Assembly: GCA_947625825.1 (NCBI GenBank)
Contig: CANQPV010000003.1
Coordinates: 1-41,918 of the forward strand
Reading direction: 5' to 3'
From: an uncultured Clostridia bacterium
GTDB lineage: Bacteria; Bacillota; Clostridia; TANB77; CAG-508
Length of the DNA stretch: 41,918 bases
Part shown: piece after piece, positions 25,565 to 32,986 of the stretch
How the letters are laid out: each line of letters starts with the position of its first letter
Numbering within the stretch: position 1 is the first letter of the stretch
The notes under the pieces: generated by a model
Databases searched by the model: none
What the model was told of the DNA's origin: nothing
Seen by the model: only the letters and a program-made list of their open reading frames with translations
Made by a program: the position numbers and the translations under genes

Positions 25565-27207
25565 GGCAAAACTCCTTCTACTGTAAACTTAACTAAATCT
25601 CCATCTTTAGTTCCTGCTGTTGAGACAACATCGTTTAAAATTCCTTGTGTTTTTAAAATAACTTTAAAATAACCTAATTGCTCGTATTTTTCTGATTGTG
25701 CATTTATAATAATATGATTTTCAGATGTGTTTTCTATAGATGTTAATTGCACACCTTGTGGAATTGAAAACATTATTTTAGTTAATAGGTTAGGAATTGC
25801 TTTTTTATTCTTTGTTTCTTCTTCAACTTGTGCTCTAATGTTTTTCAAATTTTCTGTTAATTCTTCATATTCACTTGTTTTATTATTTATTCTTTTAATA
25901 TCAGAATCTACTGCAGAGATTTGTGCTAAAGTATCTTGTTCAACTTCTAATACTTGTATATTTTTTATATTAATAGAATAATTTAAATACATAGAAAAAG
26001 CAGAATATATAACTGTTAAAAATAAAATTCCACAAGCTGTACGAAGCATCCATCTTTCTGTAGCATCCAAACCTCTTTTAAAGTCAAGTTTAAAGAATTT
26101 AGATAAATTAGATGATAATACTCCTTTATTTTCTTTAGTGTCATCTTCATCTTTTCCTATTGTAATATTAAACCTTTCAAGAATGTTATTTAAATCGTCT
26201 TTCCATTTTTTTTCTTTAAAGTTCATGTCTTTTAGACCATATTCTAATCCTTGTAAAGCTAAGCTAATTGCTGAGTTTACTTCTATATAGTCTTTCATGT
26301 TTATTTTTAAACTATCTTTAATAAAAAATGGTTTTAATATTTCACATTTTTCTGTTTTAAAGAATTCTTGGAAATATAAATCTATATTATTAATTACAGA
26401 CAATGTACCTGTTAAATAAATTCTATCTATTTTAACTGTACTACTTGAAAGTATTTCTTGTACACTACTTACTATTTTGTATAATGTAGGCATAATATCT
26501 TCTAGATATTCATTTGCTTCATCTTGAAGTTCTTTACCTTCCATTGTATAAATAGTGCTGTTTTTGCATATTTCATAAGCTTTTGAATAAGAATTTTCCT
26601 TTTTATTAATGCTATTTAATACATCGCTAGAGCCTTCTTCTAGCTTTTCTACTGAATATATTTTATTATCTACAATAGTAGTTAATGTAGTTTTTTCTTC
26701 CATATTAATAATTAGTATATTTTCTTTTTCTTTTAAATTTGCAATGTTGGAAATACTAACTGATATTGGAGAAATTGTAGATACATTATATTCTGTAAAA
26801 GGTTGCATTATTGTACTAATAGTATTTTTATTTGCTGAAACATGAACTACTTTTATTTTTTCTTTATCATCAAGGTCATTTACTAATGCGTATCTTGATT
26901 CTAATGCGTTTCTATTATAGCCTCTTTCTGCACAAAATGATTCAAATTCTGTTTCTATTGCTTTTTTTAGGTCATTTTTGTTTAGCAAGCTAAACATTGA
27001 AAAATACTGGTAAGTTTCTTCTGATAAGTTAATACTTATTGGAACTTTATAACTATAAGTATCTGATATAATTTGTTTTATTGCTTCACCAATTTTGTCA
27101 TAAAATTTTATTCCAAAGGAGTTTACTACTAAAATGTCGCGTTCTTTTGTGACTTTTGCATATTTTATAATATTTGGTTCTATATATATTCCTAAGCAAC
27201 TAGACAT
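25561..27207 (-). CDS. pilMN: PilM-PilN fusion protein
   Basis: A 548-residue fusion. Residues 1-350 are an actin-like PilM domain (GIYIEPNIIKYAKV, ILIINMEEKTTLTTIVDN, RIYLTGTLSVINNI, EVNSAISLALQGL). A membrane helix at about 380-405 (CGILFLTVIYSAFSMYL) is followed by a coiled coil and a PilN-like C-terminal domain (LLTKIMFSIPQGVQLTSIEN). In most species PilM and PilN are separate and PilN docks into PilM; a similar fusion is known in Clostridioides difficile. I chose ATG 27207 (MSSCLG) because GAAGGAG lies upstream. It is the first gene of the pilus operon. Confidence 0.88.
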   Translation of the reverse strand: MSSCLGIYIEPNIIKYAKVTKERDILVVNSFGIKFYDKIGEAIKQIISDTYSYKVPISINLSEETYQYFSMFSLLNKNDLKKAIETEFESFCAERGYNRNALESRYALVNDLDDKEKIKVVHVSANKNTISTIMQPFTEYNVSTISPISVSISNIANLKEKENILIINMEEKTTLTTIVDNKIYSVEKLEEGSSDVLNSINKKENSYSKAYEICKNSTIYTMEGKELQDEANEYLEDIMPTLYKIVSSVQEILSSSTVKIDRIYLTGTLSVINNIDLYFQEFFKTEKCEILKPFFIKDSLKINMKDYIEVNSAISLALQGLEYGLKDMNFKEKKWKDDLNNILERFNITIGKDEDDTKENKGVLSSNLSKFFKLDFKRGLDATERWMLRTACGILFLTVIYSAFSMYLNYSINIKNIQVLEVEQDTLAQISAVDSDIKRINNKTSEYEELTENLKNIRAQVEEETKNKKAIPNLLTKIMFSIPQGVQLTSIENTSENHIIINAQSEKYEQLGYFKVILKTQGILNDVVSTAGTKDGDLVKFTVEGVLP

Positions 27208-27330
27208 TATTTTTTCTCCTTCGTTTAAAATTTTCAAAACTAGTATTATATTTGACAAATTTAGTGAAAACATACTTGAATTTTTTGTTTTATTTGACAA
27301 TTTTTGATTATTTTTTGTTTTTTCTTTATA

Positions 27331-27359
27331 TATTTTATATGTTTTAAAATAAATGTCAA
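27331..27359 (-). promoter_or_regulatory. Possible promoter of the pilus operon
   Basis: On the minus strand, -35 TTGACA (27359-27354) with a weak -10 AAAATA (27336-27331) 17 bases on. A second candidate TATAAT lies nearer the gene, around 27245. The 219-base gap after uppP contains no gene. No c-di-GMP riboswitch is recognisable. Confidence 0.45.
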
Positions 27360-27426
27360 TATGTATATTTATTATTTAATATAATTGTAAAATTTCTGTA
27401 ACATATTTGTAATATTTAAGTTGCTA

Positions 27427-28230
27427 TTATTTTATGAAAAGAAGTGCAAGTATTATTATACCAAATATTACACGGTATATTGCAAACCATTTGAAATCGC
27501 CTTTTTTTAAATAATTTAATAAAAATTTAATAACAAAAATTCCTACTATAAAGCTTGCAAATACTCCAATAAAAAATGGAATACTAAATACAAAGTCTTT
27601 TGCTTTAAAAACTGTAGCAGCTAATACTATTGGAGCAGATAACATAAATGAATATTTAGCAGCCGATTCTCTTTTTACTCCCATAATTCTTGCTGTTGTC
27701 ATTGTAACTCCTGAACGTGAAACGCCAGGAATAAAGGCAAGTGCTTGTGATAGGCCTATTAAAAATGTTTGTTTTAAGCTCATATTTTCATAGTCTGTTA
27801 CAGATTTGCATTTTTTATCTGCTATGTAAAGTATAATTCCCATTACAATTAAAGCAATGGCTATTATTAAAGGTGTAGTTAAAGCATTTTCTAAATATTT
27901 ATCTAATATAAAGCCAATAATTCCTCCTGGAATTGTTGCTAAAACAATGTACCAAAACATTCTTCCTTCTGTTGTATTTTCTTTTTTTATTACTTGGTTA
28001 AAGCCACCCTTTATTAGTTGTAACCAATCTTTGAAAAAATATAATCCTATTGCTAAAAGTGTGCCAAAATGAAGTGCTACATCAAACCCTTCAAAAGCTA
28101 AATTAAAATCTGGGTTATTTATCCAGCCAAACATCCATGGAATTATTGCTAAGTGTGCAGAACTAGATATAGGTAATAATTCTGTTAAGCCCTGAATAAT
28201 TCCTAAAATTAATGATTGATATATTTGCAT
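27427..28230 (-). CDS. uppP: Undecaprenyl-diphosphate phosphatase
   Basis: Integral membrane phosphatase that recycles undecaprenyl diphosphate for peptidoglycan synthesis and can give bacitracin resistance. Family motifs are QGLTELLPISSSAHL near residue 14 and PGVSRSGVTMTTARIMG near residue 163. About eight helices fill 267 residues, a normal length. The start lies 14 bases after the TPR gene stop, with AAAGGAGG upstream, so the two form one operon. Confidence 0.94.
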   Translation of the reverse strand: MQIYQSLILGIIQGLTELLPISSSAHLAIIPWMFGWINNPDFNLAFEGFDVALHFGTLLAIGLYFFKDWLQLIKGGFNQVIKKENTTEGRMFWYIVLATIPGGIIGFILDKYLENALTTPLIIAIALIVMGIILYIADKKCKSVTDYENMSLKQTFLIGLSQALAFIPGVSRSGVTMTTARIMGVKRESAAKYSFMLSAPIVLAATVFKAKDFVFSIPFFIGVFASFIVGIFVIKFLLNYLKKGDFKWFAIYRVIFGIIILALLFIK

Positions 28231-28244
28231 TCTATTTCCTCCTT

Positions 28245-29453
28245 TTAAATTTGTTTTTCTTCTTTATCTATTTGTTTTTCTTTAGCCTTTCTAATTACTT
28301 GTAAATCTTCATTACTTAAATTTTCTACTAGCATGCACATTTTGCTTAAGTGTTTATTTACATTTGTTTCTTTTTTAGTTAAAGTTTTCTTTATTTCTTG
28401 TTTTTCTTCTTCTACAACTTCTTGTGGAGGTGGAACTTCCTCCTTTATTGGTGTAAAAAGAGGGTCTTTTTGCATTTGTTTATATGCTTTTGAATCTAGC
28501 TGTACAGCTACATTCATATAATTTTTTGCTTTATCTTCATCACCTTTTAGCAAAGCAATTTGTGAAAGATAGTAATATGAACCTGCTTCTAAGTCATTTT
28601 GTTTTAAAGATTGTCTAAAATAATTTTCAGCTTCATCTAAATCTCCATATATTAATGCAATTTGACCTAAATTTAGCTTTGCATTGTATGCAAGTGAATT
28701 AACTTCTGCTGCTTTTTCATAAAATTCTTTTGCTCTTCCAAAATCATTCATCATGGTATATATCATTCCTAAGTTATAATATATATCAAAACTGCCAGGA
28801 TGGTAGCGAAGTGATGCCATATATATAGATGCCGCTTCTTTATATCTTTCTTGTTCAAAATAAATTTCACCTAATAAATTAGTAATTTTTTCATTTTCGG
28901 GAGCATTTTTTATAATGTCTTTAAGTATAGTAATTGCTTCTTCATTTTGCTTATTTTTATTTAATACTACAGATAGATTGTAGTAATCTTCAATGTTTTT
29001 TTTGCCAAGTTCAGTTACCCTAATATATTCATTAACTGCTAAGTCGTAATTTTCTTCTTTTGTATAAATTTGCGCTAATAGCTTATGTGCTATATAACTA
29101 TTTTGATTTCTGTTTAAAAAATTAGTTAAAATTGTTTTTGCTTCTTCTGTTTTTCCGGCTTTTTCTAATATTGGAACCGTTAAGGTAATAAGTAACTCAG
29201 ATAATTCTATTTTTTTAATTTTTTCTATTGCAAATAATGCTATTGGTAAAATAATAGATAATAAATACATTAAAAGTTTTAAACTCCAATGAAATGGAGT
29301 TTTTAAAAATAATTCTATAAAGTTAATTGCAATTCCTATAAATTCTACCGCTAAAACATAAATATATGTTGTATCATTTTTTTTAATTAATTTTAAAAAT
29401 GTAATTGTAAATAAGGCAATTGCTATTGTTGTAAAAAATATTTTTTCTATCAT
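28245..29453 (-). CDS. Membrane-anchored TPR-repeat protein
   Basis: A 402-residue protein. Three hydrophobic segments in residues 4-95 anchor it. About six tetratricopeptide repeats follow (for example NSYIAHKLLAQIYTKEENYDLA, split as helix pairs, and SFDIYYNLGMIYTMMNDFGRA). The C-terminal tail, residues 340-402, is Glu/Lys-rich (EEVPPPQEVVEEEKQEIKK) and probably flexible. TPR proteins usually serve as protein-docking scaffolds; the partner is unknown. AGAGGAG precedes the ATG by 5 bases. Co-transcription with uppP suggests a cell-envelope role. Confidence 0.8.
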   Translation of the reverse strand: MIEKIFFTTIAIALFTITFLKLIKKNDTTYIYVLAVEFIGIAINFIELFLKTPFHWSLKLLMYLLSIILPIALFAIEKIKKIELSELLITLTVPILEKAGKTEEAKTILTNFLNRNQNSYIAHKLLAQIYTKEENYDLAVNEYIRVTELGKKNIEDYYNLSVVLNKNKQNEEAITILKDIIKNAPENEKITNLLGEIYFEQERYKEAASIYMASLRYHPGSFDIYYNLGMIYTMMNDFGRAKEFYEKAAEVNSLAYNAKLNLGQIALIYGDLDEAENYFRQSLKQNDLEAGSYYYLSQIALLKGDEDKAKNYMNVAVQLDSKAYKQMQKDPLFTPIKEEVPPPQEVVEEEKQEIKKTLTKKETNVNKHLSKMCMLVENLSNEDLQVIRKAKEKQIDKEEKQI

Positions 29454-29530
29454 AGTTCTCCTCTTTATTTAATTTTTGCTTATATTATTTTGTAGATTTT
29501 GTTGTGCTTTTCCTAAATTTTTATTTGATT

Positions 29531-30061
29531 TTACTTTTTAAATTTTTCTTGGTAATTTATTATAGATTTTTCAATTATTTCTTCTGCTTCTTTTCTGCCA
29601 AGCATTTTGTCTACTGATGTAGTTTTATTTTCTAATTGTTTATATACTTCAAAAAAGTGCATAATTTCAGAAGAAATTTGTGTTGGTATTTCTGAAATAT
29701 CTTGATAAGTGTTTAAAAATGGGTCTTGTTTGCAAATAGCAATAATTTTTTCATCATACTCTTTTTCGTCTGTCATGGTTAAAACGCCTATTGGATAGCA
29801 ATCTACCAAAGTTAATGGCATAATTTCTTCTTGGCATAATACAAGCACATCTAACGGGTCATTATCATTTGCATATGTTCTTGGAATAAAGCCATAATTA
29901 GCAGGATAATGTGTTGAAGTGTATAATACTCTATCTAACCTAAGCATTCCTGTTTGTTTATCTAGTTCATATTTATTTCTACCATTTTTGCTTATTTCTA
30001 TTACAGAAACAAAGTTATCTTTCTTTATTCTACTTTCTGAAATATCATGCCAAATGTTCAT
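29531..30061 (-). CDS. ppa: Soluble inorganic pyrophosphatase (family I)
   Basis: Hydrolyses pyrophosphate released in biosynthesis. The conserved catalytic block is NDNDPLDVLVLC near residue 65, with HYPANYGFIPRTY just before and a later KIIAICKQDP. The 176 residues are the family I size. AGGGGAA precedes the ATG. It stands near but outside the TPR-uppP operon. Confidence 0.93.
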   Translation of the reverse strand: MNIWHDISESRIKKDNFVSVIEISKNGRNKYELDKQTGMLRLDRVLYTSTHYPANYGFIPRTYANDNDPLDVLVLCQEEIMPLTLVDCYPIGVLTMTDEKEYDEKIIAICKQDPFLNTYQDISEIPTQISSEIMHFFEVYKQLENKTTSVDKMLGRKEAEEIIEKSIINYQEKFKK

Positions 30062-30137
30062 TTTTTAATTCCCCTATTCTTATGTTTTTAAAGCATCTTT
30101 TTATTATATTTAAAGTGCTTTTTCTTTCTATTATATT

Positions 30138-30353
30138 TTAAAGCATTTTTTCTTTTTTGTAGTTTTTGTATATATCTTTGCATAAATCTGAAAATTTTAT
30201 TCCAGATAAATATCCTAATGACTGACTTGTTAAAAGATTTTTTGCAGATGCAACTTTATTCCAAACTTTTTCTGTTGGAATTAATTTATTTTCCTTAATA
30301 TATTGTGTTAATGCTTCTATACTTTCTTGATAATATTGTTCATAATTTGCCAT
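30138..30353 (-). CDS. Small helical hypothetical protein
   Basis: A 71-residue soluble protein rich in helix-forming residues (YYQESIEALTQYIKEN, then FSDLCKDIYKNYKKE). I do not recognise the family. A GAGG site precedes the ATG. The spacing to ppa is 76 bases on the same strand and contains ATGCTTTAAA-like near-repeats. No cysteines suggestive of metal binding and no membrane segment are seen. Confidence 0.55.
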   Translation of the reverse strand: MANYEQYYQESIEALTQYIKENKLIPTEKVWNKVASAKNLLTSQSLGYLSGIKFSDLCKDIYKNYKKEKML

Positions 30354-30556
30354 ATTAATAACCTCATATTTTGTTTTTTTATTTATTCTATCATTATATG
30401 TTTAATTAAGTCAATTATTTTAGATTTATTATTTATATTGTTTATTTTTAAATTAATTTATAAATTTCTTATATTATCAATATTTATTTTATTCAATTAG
30501 TTTTTTTCTATAACTGTAATGATTTTTTATTTTCTTATATTTTTTTGTTTTAATAC

Positions 30557-30586
30557 TTGACATTTTATATATAATTGTAGTACAAT
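30557..30586 (+). promoter_or_regulatory. Promoter of tRNA-Leu
   Basis: -35 TTGACA (30557-30562), 18-base spacer, -10 TACAAT (30581-30586). Confidence 0.65.
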
Positions 30587-30636
30587 AAATTTTGTCAGTT
30601 CAAGGTTTTGCATTTTATTTGCAAAATTATATTTAT

Positions 30637-30724
30637 GCAGATGTGGCGGAACTGGCAGACGCACAGGACTTAAAATCCTGCGGTTGAATAAACCGTGCCG
30701 GTTCGATTCCGGCCATCTGCACCA
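30637..30724 (+). tRNA. tRNA-Leu (UAA anticodon)
   Basis: Acceptor arms GCAGATG and CATCTGC pair. The anticodon arm is CAGGA-CTTAAAA-TCCTG with anticodon TAA (30671-30673). A class II long variable arm, CGGTT-GAATA-AACCG, and a TTCGATT T-loop confirm leucine type. CCA is encoded (30722-30724). The 3' end is duplicated at 32551 and 33389 (see att sites), which marks it as an integration hotspot. Confidence 0.97.
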
Positions 30725-30727
30725 GAC
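30711..30727 (+). other. attL-like site at the tRNA-Leu 3' end
   Basis: CATCTGCACCA (30714-30724) is shared with 32551-32561, and ATCTGCACCAGAC (30715-30727) is shared with 33389-33401. It lies in the acceptor stem and CCA, the usual target of tyrosine integrases. Confidence 0.65.
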
Positions 30728-30753
30728 GGCGATTTTTAAAAATCGCCGTTTTT
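30726..30753 (+). terminator. Terminator after tRNA-Leu
   Basis: A perfect hairpin of ACGGCGATTTTT with its complement, followed by a T tract. It starts directly after CCA. Confidence 0.9.
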
Positions 30754-30846
30754 CTATGCGCCTGTAAGGTTTGCTTAATTTTTGGTGCAAATTTAACATT
30801 GTTTTTTTGTAATTATTGTTGTTCTAAGTAAAAATCGCTCAAACGC

Positions 30847-30880
30847 AGTCACGACTTCACTTTCAGTCACTTTTAGTCAC
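30847..30880. repeat. AGTCAC direct repeats near the tRNA end
   Basis: AGTCAC occurs at 30847, 30865 and 30875, spaced 18 and 10 bases. TGCACTTGAT occurs twice just beyond, at 30911-30931. They resemble arm-type recombinase-binding repeats, but no recombinase gene is present. Confidence 0.45.
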
Positions 30881-30906
30881 TCTTAAACTTTGTTAACCTT
30901 CGATTG

Positions 30907-31173
30907 TCATGCACTTGATTTGCACTTGATTTTTTTGCTTTGTATAATTACAGTACCAAGCATTTGCTGGCTTTTTTCGAAATCTACAACTGACCTTGTA
31001 CCTGCTTCAATATGATAAATTGATTTTGATGGAATATCAACTCCAAGCATAATAAGTTTATTTGATAGTTCTTGCTTAGATAATTTCTCCATTTGCCTAT
31101 ATTTTCGTAAATTTAAACCAATAATATTTCTTTTCTGCTCTAAAGCACTATTATAGTTTCTAGCATGTGCCAT
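30907..31173 (-). CDS. XRE-family helix-turn-helix regulator (shortened C-terminus)
   Basis: An 88-residue Cro/CI-type DNA-binding protein. The HTH spans residues 17-62: LRKYRQMEKLSKQELSNKL for the first helices, then SIYHIEAGTRSVVDFE, the typical recognition region and capping helix. Homologues usually continue with an LxxIAKxLGV-type last helix; here the tail turns to a basic stretch (IIQSKKIKCKSSA), as if the last part was replaced. AGGAGG precedes the ATG. An inverted repeat at 31225-31253 lies just upstream and may be its own operator. It sits inside the tRNA-Leu island. Confidence 0.78.
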   Translation of the reverse strand: MAHARNYNSALEQKRNIIGLNLRKYRQMEKLSKQELSNKLIMLGVDIPSKSIYHIEAGTRSVVDFEKSQQMLGTVIIQSKKIKCKSSA

Positions 31174-31224
31174 AAAAATTCCTCCTAAAAACCTTATTTT
31201 ACTATTGATTTTAACATTTATTTA

Positions 31225-31253
31225 TGGTACTATTGGTATACGGACGTACCAAT
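31225..31253. promoter_or_regulatory. Inverted-repeat operator upstream of the XRE gene
   Basis: ATTGGTA-tacggacg-TACCAAT (31232-31253), with an outer alternative pair TGGTAC and GTACCA (31225-31230 and 31246-31251). This is the only notable dyad in the roughly 90 bases before the regulator start and is a likely autorepression site. Confidence 0.5.
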
Positions 31254-31399
31254 AATTAATTTTTTACACATAAGAGTTAAAATTAAAGGGTTTCGAAATA
31301 ATCCATTGTGAAAAAAAGGAAAAATTTGGCTAGTAGGAGAATAATTAAATAAAAGGCTTCTTGGAATAGCTATAAAAGATAGTTTCTTCTTTTAAATTA

Positions 31400-31428
31400 T
31401 TGACATTTGCTTATAAATGTTGTATTAT
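31400..31428 (+). promoter_or_regulatory. Promoter of the pseudoknotted RNA
   Basis: -35 TTGACA (31400-31405), 17-base spacer, -10 TATTAT (31423-31428). The predicted start is near 31435. Confidence 0.78.
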
Positions 31429-31434
31429 AAGAAT

Positions 31435-31586
31435 AACAAAAAAAATGTAGCATATAATAATTATAGGTTATTCAAGGGTAGAAAGTGGCAGCTACCGTGC
31501 CAGTGATGGTCTGAAAAAAGATGTAGGGTACGCCGTCCTACTGAATAATCAATAAAAAGGGATACTTCACATAGTATCTCTTTTTA
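31435..31586 (+). ncRNA. Compact pseudoknotted small RNA, unknown family
   Basis: A strong promoter and a terminator enclose about 150 nt with no reading frame and unusually high local GC. Helix P1 pairs GGTTATTCA (31466-31474) with TGAATAATC (31542-31550). Inside, GGTAG (31477-31481) can pair with CTACC (31492-31496), which lies in the loop of TGGCA/TGCCA (31486-31490 with 31498-31502), an H-type pseudoknot. A third hairpin, GTAGG/CCTAC (31523-31541), stacks directly on P1. No plus-strand gene follows, so it is free-standing or antisense to the end of the convergent gene. I do not recognise an Rfam family. Confidence 0.65.
31555..31586. terminator. Shared terminator of the small RNA and the convergent gene
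   Basis: GGGATACT and AGTATCTC form the stem, with an A tract before and a T tract after, so it works in both directions. The last codons and stop (TGA) of the minus-strand gene lie inside it. Confidence 0.78.
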
Positions 31587-31986
31587 CTTTCTTTATTCTA
31601 TTTTGATTTATTCCATTTTGCAATTTTACTTTACTTATTGGATATATACTTCTAAAAAATAAATCGCCTTTTGCTTTTAGCCTCACAGCAACTAAAGTTA
31701 ATTCATTAATTTCTTTTATATATTCAATACTACTATGATTTGAATTATAGCCTACATAGTCAGGATTTTGCAAAATATATGGTAATAATTCCATACTTTT
31801 ATTGTATGATTGTTCATCTTTAAAGTCAGGTTTATGTTTATCGCAGTGCTCTATTCTATCATAAGAAATTTTTATATTTCTAGGCTTTTCGTTTAATTGT
31901 AGCAAATTAATTATTTCTTGCTTTAATTCGCCTATTTTTAGTATTTGCTTTTCTTTTTGCAATTTATTTATATCCAATTTATTCAT
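31567..31986 (-). CDS. Probable PBECR-type nuclease-domain protein of a mobile element
   Basis: A 139-residue protein. The segment from about residue 55 (LPYILQNPDYVGYNSNHSS, then IEYIKEINELTLVAVRLKAKGDLFF and a basic end NQNRIKKVKR) resembles the PBECR (phage Barnase-EndoU-Colicin-RelE-like) domains found in phage and conjugative-element proteins. The N-terminal 35 residues are a charged helix. The ribosome site is weak (AGGTG). It lies in the tRNA-Leu island and ends inside the bidirectional terminator. Family membership is from pattern memory; nuclease activity is unproven. It could also be a chopped part of a larger polyvalent protein. Confidence 0.5.
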   Translation of the reverse strand: MNKLDINKLQKEKQILKIGELKQEIINLLQLNEKPRNIKISYDRIEHCDKHKPDFKDEQSYNKSMELLPYILQNPDYVGYNSNHSSIEYIKEINELTLVAVRLKAKGDLFFRSIYPISKVKLQNGINQNRIKKVKRDTM

Positions 31987-32000
31987 TTTTGCACCTACTT

Positions 32001-32117
32001 CTATTTGATATTTTTCTCAATACTTTTTACAAAATTATCAACTAACCTTTTAAGCCTATCAATAGGGAAATCAAAAAGATTTTTTACTACTTGAAATTCC
32101 TTCTTGTATATTTTATT
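32001..32117 (-). pseudogene. Remnant of a gene C-terminus
   Basis: An open stretch without a start codon ends in TAG at 32001, reading about 35 residues such as YKKEFQVVKNLFDFPIDRLK and NFVKSIEKNIK. Its charge pattern looks like true protein. An AT-only stretch with stop codons lies upstream. It is followed 15 bases later by the PBECR-like gene on the same strand. It is probably a leftover from the mobile element; the family is unknown. Confidence 0.4.
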
Positions 32118-32234
32118 TTAATTTATTATTTAATTTAATATTTAATTTAAGCAAAGCTACGTAAGCTTTTACTTATGATCTAGTACTTATTAATTTAGCT
32201 AATATAACACAAATGAAAAAGTGTTAGAACATCT

Positions 32235-32286
32235 AGAACACTTTTTTTAGAAAGTGTTCTGTATGATTAGGAACAGACTTCCTAAT
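32235..32286. repeat. Two tandem perfect hairpins
   Basis: AGAACACTTT pairs with AAAGTGTTCT (32235-32260, 6-base loop) and ATTAGGAA pairs with TTCCTAAT (32266-32286, 5-base loop). An overlapping AGTGTT...AACACT stem gives an alternative fold. They may be terminators for a minus-strand transcript or part of a regulatory switch. Confidence 0.6.
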
Positions 32287-32303
32287 AACCTTTCTTTCTA
32301 GTA

Positions 32304-32435
32304 TTGACAAACAAGTGAATTGATAGTAAAACAAATATAGGAAATGAGCTACAGAGTGGTTGCCGAGAAAAGATTAGTAATAACCATTCCCTCGTCAAAG
32401 CAGAATGGCTATTTTTTATTACCTATTTCCTATAA
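32304..32435 (+). ncRNA. Second putative structured RNA
   Basis: TTGACA at 32304-32309 with a weak -10 TAAAAC (32327-32332) precedes a segment closed by a 9-10 bp perfect helix, ATAGGAAAT (32337-32345) with ATTTCCTAT (32425-32433). Inside, GTAATAACCATTC (32377-32389) pairs with GAATGG (32403-32408) and TTATTAC (32416-32422). CGAG (32364-32367) could form a pseudoknot with CTCG (32391-32394) in the loop. There is no reading frame and no clear T-tract terminator, so the RNA end is uncertain. The family is not recognised. Confidence 0.45.
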
Positions 32436-32493
32436 CTAAGAATATACCATATAAAAAATAAAAATTCAAGTATTTTTAAAACAAATTTTCGTG

Positions 32494-32513
32494 CACTTAT
32501 GTGCACTTAAAAA
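32494..32513. repeat. TGCACTT direct repeats near the second att site
   Basis: GTGCACTTATGTGCACTTA carries two TGCACTT units 10 bases apart, matching in kind the TGCACTTGAT pair at 30911-30931 at the other end of the first island. Confidence 0.45.
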
Positions 32514-32550
32514 GGTGATAGAAACGCATAGATAGCCGATTTTTATAGCA

Positions 32551-32597
32551 CATCTGCACCAAAAAATGCTAAATTTTAACCAAATTTAGCATTTTTT
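32551..32597 (+). other. Second att-like site plus terminator
   Basis: CATCTGCACCA (32551-32561) repeats the end of tRNA-Leu including CCA. It is followed at once by a perfect 16-bp hairpin, AAAAAATGCTAAATTT with its complement (32561-32597) and a T tract, just as the real tRNA is followed by its own terminator. Confidence 0.65.
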
Positions 32598-32642
32598 ACT
32601 TTTTAATAAAATACTTCTGCCACAAATGCTTTATATTTTTTA

Positions 32643-32672
32643 TTGACATAACGAATAAAAAAATAGTATAAT
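32643..32672 (+). promoter_or_regulatory. Promoter of the RelB/ParE-like module
   Basis: -35 TTGACA (32643-32648), 18-base spacer, -10 TATAAT (32667-32672). Confidence 0.7.
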
Positions 32673-32726
32673 AAATATACTAAAAAGAAAGAAAAAATAG
32701 TTTATTTAAATGGAGTGTGAAGAATT

Positions 32727-32969
32727 ATGTCAATAGAAAAACAAGAATTATTTAAATCCATAGAAACTTTACCAGAAGAACTTGCTCTTCAAGTTCTTGA
32801 TTATATAGAATACTTAAAATTTAATTCTATTATTTATAATGCTCCTAAAGATTTAATAATAAAAGATGAAGAAGATCTAAAAAAGAAATTAGAAGAAGGA
32901 ATTGAAAGTACAGAAAAAGGAGAAGTATATTCTCTAGAAGAGGTTTTTGAAGAAGTACAAAAAATATAA
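32727..32969 (+). CDS. Antitoxin (RelB/DUF2281-like)
   Basis: An 80-residue acidic protein. ETLPEELALQVLDYIEYLKF near residue 13 is the DUF2281/RelB-type pattern found in antitoxins paired with RelE/ParE toxins. The C-terminal part (SLEEVFEEVQKI) is a typical toxin-wrapping helix. The reading frame is intact. The toxin follows 17 bases after the stop. It lies in the second mini-island, between the second and third tRNA-end copies. Confidence 0.8.
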   Translation: MSIEKQELFKSIETLPEELALQVLDYIEYLKFNSIIYNAPKDLIIKDEEDLKKKLEEGIESTEKGEVYSLEEVFEEVQKI

Positions 32970-32986
32970 ATCGGAGACTTTAAAAT

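Noticed and set aside
27208-27426. c-di-GMP riboswitch before the pilus operon
   Set aside because: The gap is AT-rich and lacks the GC-rich motifs of class I or II c-di-GMP switches.
30527-30799. Open frame on the minus strand across the tRNA-Leu region
   Set aside because: It overlaps the whole tRNA gene and its terminator; the encoded WPESNRH-like part is the usual translation artefact of a tRNA.
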